Source: Funneliformis mosseae
Taxonomy: Eukaryota > Glomeromycota > Glomeromycetes > Glomerales > Glomeraceae
Reading direction: 5' to 3'
Assembly (NCBI GenBank): GCA_910592005.1
Contig: CAJVPP010000758.1
Coordinates: 1 to 26,634, forward strand
Length of the DNA: 26,634 nucleotides
Numbering within the stretch: the stretch's first letter is position 1; each line of letters starts with the position of its first letter. The notes beneath the pieces were generated by a model. The model was given only the letters and a program-made list of their open reading frames with translations, had not been told where the DNA came from and made no database searches. Position numbers and translations under genes: made by a program. Positions 21,960-26,634 of this stretch are shown here, piece after piece.

Positions 21960-22332
21960 TATAATCCTTAGTTCTTTCTTTTCACATAAAAGTACAATTT
22001 TGAAAATTTTTTACTTACAATAAAAAAAAAATGCTCAATAAGATTTATCTTAAAAATTTCTCTAATTAGATATTGTTTTAAAAACTATAGTATATATATA
22101 CATTAACCCAATTTTTGTTGAATTGGTAAAATATTTAAAGAATAAATTGATAATATGATAATTTGATAAAATAACAACCTGTTTAACAAGTTGCTTAATT
22201 TACTTTAAAATTAGGATTTATTTTTTGATATAAAAAGGGATTGAAAAAAAATAAATCAAAATATGATAGTTATTGATTTACTATTATTTTTAATATAATA
22301 TAAATATCAATTTATATTATTAATTTTATATA

Positions 22333-23950
22333 CAGTCCTGTCAAAGTAATAGTAGATGGTTTTTAACTTTATATATGCAATTTTATAGTAAATGTTTTTA
22401 AAATAAAGATAAAAACCATAGCTGTAACTTTATTAAGTAATTAATATTTAGTATGTCTTCCATCTGCATTAATATATGCTTAAATTCAATTTGATGCAAT
22501 TAATTATTACAGAATTAAGATTATCCTATTCTTTACAAATCACATTAATAAAAATTTTAGAAATTTTCTTTTTTTATGCTACCATTTTTTAATTTTTTAA
22601 TTTTTCTTTATTGTAATCAACCATTTTCAATCAGGTTAAGATTTAAACTATAAAAAAGTTAAGAAAAAATCTGATTCAAAATGTAAGTCTTTAAGTCTTT
22701 TTTAACATTATGGGAAATATGTTTCATGTCATTATCTTACTAAAAAAATTCAGTAATAATCTAATTAATTATAAAAATGATCATCAAGAATTTTATAATA
22801 CAAATAGAAATAAAAATAGTTCTATTAATTTCATTACATTTTCTTTTCAGTTTTACTTTGACTCTTTTTAAGTAAATTAAACTTTAAATATTAAGTTAAA
22901 TTTATATTAATAAAACATCATATGATGCTCATTTTAAAAAATTTTTTGACTAGTTATTCAAACAAATTTATTTTATTATTATTTTTAATTTGATGATAAT
23001 CCAATTTTGAGCTAACTCTTAAAATCAGTCTGAAATAAGTTTTGATTCAATTTTTAAAATAGGTAAAAAATGTTTTATAATTCAAAAAAATCCAAAATAT
23101 GCTAAATTTATTATCACTTTTAAAACTGATTCAGAATTGCTCTTTTTGAATAATTCTTATTCCTAAATATAAATGATGATTAAGAATTTTTGTAAAAATA
23201 TATATATTGATTTTTTTTTTGATATTAATTACAGTTTAATATACATTTTGAAAGAATGTTTAGCCTTAAATTAAATAGGATTTCTATTATTAGATTATGT
23301 AAAAATAGTATTATAAAATATTTAAATTAAAATTTTATTTAAAAACTACTTTTTTCTAATTATAATATAAGTAATTATAAATTTAAGATAAGTAATTGTC
23401 TTTTACTTTTTGAGTCAAGAAAGAAACTTTTAGAAAAAAACTGCTATATAATTAATATTATAAAATTATCATTAAATAGTCATTTTGCTGACTTCTAAAT
23501 TTGTATTTTTTCTTTAAATATGGTCTTAAATTTTTCTATTATAGTGAAATGATTATACTTAATAATCTTTTTGATTTAGTAGCATTTTTGAGATCAATTT
23601 TTATAATCGATTAAGTTAATAAATATCAGAAATATTATTATTCTTTCGCAAAAAAATATTTTTCACAATAGCTCAAAAGACTCTATTTTAAGTAAAAATT
23701 TTCTTATATATAAATATTCTTATCTTAAAAGAATTCTATAACTTTATGATTTATCTTTATAAATATTAATAATATTTTAATATCAGTAAGTAAAAAATAT
23801 TTTCTGAAATATTTTTTTATTTATTTATTTTTTAAATAAATATTCTATTATCTAATTTAGTTTAATCAATAATGATAAAATCAAGATAATAGAGATACTG
23901 CAGTTAAAAAAAAATAATAATATTTCTACCACTATTACTTTTAGAGATCG
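22333..23950 (-). mobile_element. decayed Tc1/mariner-type transposon, about 1.6 kb
   Basis: The left end CAGTCCTGTCAAAGTAATAG looks like a Tc1-type TIR and follows TA at 22,331-22,332. The reverse complement of the right end (about 23,925-23,950) has the identical 11-mer AAAGTAATAGT at exactly the same distance (10 bases) from its outer TA at 23,951-23,952; the outermost bases have diverged. A decayed transposase ending just inside the left TIR reads on the minus strand. Length fits the family. The whole element is stop-dense and A+T-rich. Confidence 0.8.
22441..22740 (-). pseudogene. Tc1-like DDE transposase pseudogene, C-terminal half
   Basis: From 22,736 to 22,617 one frame reads DNDMKHISHNVKKDLKTYIL ... 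YSLNLNLIENG, stop. This is the second catalytic Asp block (expected DNDPKHTS) and the SPDLNPIENxW block, with Pro-to-Leu twice, Asp-to-Asn and Trp-to-stop. About 170 bases further, in another frame, the C-terminus ends AYINADGRHTKY with a TAA at 22,441-22,443. It is preceded by ATT TAA and AAT TGA, where relatives have Ile-Gln and Asn-Arg (CAA to TAA, CGA to TGA). At least one indel separates the two frames. The N-terminal half upstream to about 23,900 was not resolved, so the relic probably extends further. Confidence 0.8.
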
Positions 23951-24899
23951 TATATTATAAAATTATAATTTTACTTTTATAATTTATTTTATTATCAAAA
24001 ATTATTTAGTAAAAATTGCAATAATAAATAAAATAGAAATATAGATACTTTGTAGTCAAAAAAAAGAAAATTTTAAAAACAAATTATTTAAATTAATATT
24101 AAATTTTTATTTTACTAAAAAATTGTATTTAGTTTATAAAAAATAAATTTTTTTAATAGTTTTTTTTTTTTTTACAATGTATTTATAAATTCACAATAAT
24201 TTTAATATTTTAAAAAATTAAAATTAAATTTTAATAAGTTTAGTAACTTATCAAAACTTTTTTATTATTATTCTTACTATTATTATAAACTTAATAAAAA
24301 TTTTAAAATTTAATATATTATTAATAATTAAATAATAATTAAATTTGTAATATTATAATAATTAATAAATTAATTTTATAAAAATTACATACATATTCAG
24401 TTAAATATATAATAAATATAAATATATTAATAAAGTATAAAATATATTTCAAAACTTTTAAAATTGTATAAAATTAAAAAAATACTAATTATATATGCTT
24501 TTATAATATTTAAAATTACTTATTAAAATTTTTTTCAGAAAATTAATTTAATTTTTAAATATTAAATTTCATGTGATTTGATAATCTTTTTATTTTTTTT
24601 CAAAGTATTTTATTAAAATTAACTTTGTTTAAAAATTTTTTATAATTTTTTAACTCTTAAATAAAATATAAAGTTTATCTTATTTATTAATAAATAAAAT
24701 AATATAATTTTATGCAATTTTTATTTTTAAAAATAATTATATTTTAAATCGATTTGTATTAATAAACTATTGAATTTCAACCTAATAAAATACAAAAAAA
24801 TATTTAATTTAAAGCTCTAAATAATTTAGATTAATTTAAATTTTTCAATACAATTTTAGATTATATAAAAATTAATCTAAATATTTTAGATAGTTTATT
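23951..24899. other. A+T desert between the Tc1 relic and the minisatellite
   Basis: Nearly pure A/T with no ORF of 60 codons and no motif recognised. It may contain further decayed repeats too eroded to identify by eye. Confidence 0.4.
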
Positions 24900-25357
24900 T
24901 CTAAATAATAAAATATTATTTAATAGAATAATTAAATTATTATTCATTAAAATGATTAATATTATTATTTTAAATGAATAATATTCTTATTATTTACTTA
25001 AAATAATAAAGTTATCTTTTCAAATGAATAATAAGTATATTATTTTAATTGAAATAATTTGAAATTATTATTTCATATGAATAATAAGAATATTATTTAC
25101 TTAAAATAATAAAATTATTATTTATTTAAATAATTTAAATTATTATTTTAAATGAACAATAAAAATATTATTTAATTGAAATAATTAAAATTATCATTCT
25201 AAATGAACAATAAAATATTATTTATTTAGAATAAAATTATTTTAAATAAATAATAAAAATACCTTTCAATTAGAATAATTTAAAATTATCATTTCAAATA
25301 AATAATAAGAATATTATTTAATTAAAACAATTAAAGTTATTATTTTAAATAAACTGA
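24900..25357. repeat. A+T-rich minisatellite, unit about 51 bp, about eight diverged copies
   Basis: The word AAATGAATAATAAGAATATT or a close variant recurs at about 24,972, 25,022, 25,075, 25,150, 25,201, 25,244, 25,296 and 25,347. Spacings are mostly 50-53 bp (one 75, one 43), and there are related partial units from 24,901. Each unit also contains ATTATTTAATTGAAATAATT-like sequence, so units are internally palindromic. Differences among copies are mostly A/T swaps and a few transitions. Confidence 0.75.
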
Positions 25358-26438
25358 ACTTTTAGATTAATCTTAAATTTCAGTTTAATTCAGATTTTTA
25401 CTAATTTATAATTCAGTTTAAATTTAAATTAGTCTATAATTTAGATTAGATTAAACTATTTATAATATTAATTTGGCTGTTAATTTTACAAAATATCAGT
25501 TATATTTTCTTTTGAATTTTATTTTATTTTAATATATTTTAGCTAATTTTTAATATATGTTAATCAAATATCAATTAGCTATAAATAAGATAGGTTAAAT
25601 TTTAGCTAATTCTTTATATATATCAATTAGTTATAATGCTAATAATTTAGATAATAATATAAGATAATAAAAAAAAGTTATCATTTATTAAATAAAAAAT
25701 TTAAAAGCTAATAAATATGATATTTATGCTTTATTTCTTCTTTTAAATATAATTTATATTAATATCTTTATTATATTTATTTTTACTTAGTTAGTCAATT
25801 TATTTTATTATATAATAATAAAAAATATTATTTTGATTAATTTAAATTATGTTATTTATTTATTATAATAAATAATATAGTAAAATATTATTAATTATAT
25901 TGTAGACTATTATTAAAAAAATCAGGTAAAACTATTTGTGAATGTAATTTTTTGTTAATAATTTATATATTATATATTTTTAAAAACTATTTATTAATAT
26001 TTTTAATTAAAAAATTTTTCTAATATTTTTTTTTTTAAATTAGTAAAATTTAATTAATCTGATAAAAAATTTATCACAAAATAAATTTATCAATAGAAAA
26101 ATAATAAAATAATAAAATATTATTATTAAATCTACTAAATTTTTAAAATAAAATTTTTTTAATTTTTTTTTATAAGTTAGAATAATTTATAAGTATAAAA
26201 ATTTTATATATTATTTAACTATTTAATTCTTTATATTTTTAAAGATAAAGTATAGTATTATTTTATTTTTTAATATTTTATCTCTTAAATAGTAAGTATA
26301 AAGTTATTTATAAAATATTTAAAAAATTTATAATATCTTGATATCTAATAATTATAAAAAAATAAAATAAAATTTATTAGATTTATCATATTATAATATA
26401 TCTAATAGTAGTATTTTTAAATTTTTAAAATTAATTTT
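25358..26438. other. A+T desert after the minisatellite
   Basis: Continues as A/T-only words. Around 25,355-25,460 are several TTTAGATTAA/AGTTTAAAT-type imperfect repeats. No gene, RNA or clear mobile-element end was seen. Confidence 0.4.
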
Positions 26439-26440
26439 TA

Positions 26441-26569
26441 GGAAAATCAGGTTCCAAGAAATTTTTGATTAAAATTAAATGCTTAATACATTTTAATCTA
26501 ATAACATCAAAAACTATAATGCAATAAAAATTTCAATTTTACTAAAAAATTTTCAGAATCTGATTTTCC
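26441..26569 (+). mobile_element. 129-bp TA-flanked MITE-like palindrome
   Basis: The left end GGAAAATCAGGTTCC and the reverse complement of the right end GGAAAATCAGATTCT are inverted repeats. They stay alignable for about 25 bp, mostly with transition differences. TA lies directly outside both ends (26,439-26,440 and 26,570-26,571). It has no coding capacity. Size and TA target fit a Tc1/mariner-type MITE, different in sequence from the pair at 20.5 and 21.8 kb. Confidence 0.7.
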
Positions 26570-26634
26570 TAGTAATTAACCCATATATTAATTTTTTAAA
26601 TTTTTAATTTTTATCTAATAATCACAAAAATATA

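Noticed and set aside
21796..22023. 75-codon plus-strand ORF
   Set aside because: It runs through the MITE copy and its inverted repeats; no protein similarity recognised.
24900..25357. Regular repeats considered as a CRISPR array
   Set aside because: Units are diverged throughout with no constant repeat and variable spacer pattern, and the DNA is eukaryotic.

Overview
The window looks like nuclear DNA of a fungus, most probably an arbuscular mycorrhizal (Glomeromycotina, Rhizophagus-like) genome. The base composition is strongly A+T-rich and long A/T homopolymers lie between genes. Genes are broken by many short introns (about 50-110 bp, mostly GTAAGT/GTATGT-like donors). There is a single-exon F-box gene of the kind greatly expanded in these fungi. 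The species is inferred from these traits and from family resemblance; no search was run.

The left half (1-11,121) holds four plus-strand genes. They are a nine-exon soluble epoxide hydrolase (89-1679), an 18-exon ABCG-type half transporter with a cysteine-rich N-terminal ectodomain (2251-6075, first exon probably missing), an intronless F-box protein (6799-8319) and a ten-exon mitochondrial class-I peptide chain release factor (9143-11,121).

From 11,122 to about 16,100 the DNA becomes extremely A+T-rich and stop-dense. It is not empty. It holds a 3.2 kb decayed pogo/Fot1-type DNA transposon (11,455-14,683) with 23-bp terminal inverted repeats, TA target sites and a readable ghost of the transposase. 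Next to it is a second minus-strand coding relic with Cys/His motifs (about 15,290-16,100).

Ordinary composition returns at about 16,100 with two minus-strand genes. One is a small DASH/kinetochore Hsk3-like subunit whose last 14 codons sit in an unrecognised 43-bp second exon (16,516-16,976). The other is an 11-exon dihydrolipoyl succinyltransferase, the E2 subunit of 2-oxoglutarate dehydrogenase (17,623-20,006).

The right flank (20,300-26,634) is mobile-element territory. It has two copies of a roughly 150-bp TA-flanked MITE, a possible GATC-rich element, a 1.6 kb Tc1/mariner relic (22,333-23,950) whose DDE motifs still read on the minus strand, a minisatellite of about 51 bp, and a 129-bp TA-flanked MITE at the end. 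All three coding relics carry the same damage: Gln, Arg and Trp codons have become stops, and Pro, Asp, Thr and Gly codons have changed in the way C-to-T or G-to-A transitions predict. This points to RIP-like or methyl-cytosine deamination decay of repeats, while the genes between them are intact.

The genes do not form a pathway. Two encode mitochondrial proteins (release factor and KGDH E2), one a kinetochore protein, one a membrane transporter, one a detoxification or lipid-epoxide enzyme and one a probable ubiquitin-ligase adaptor.
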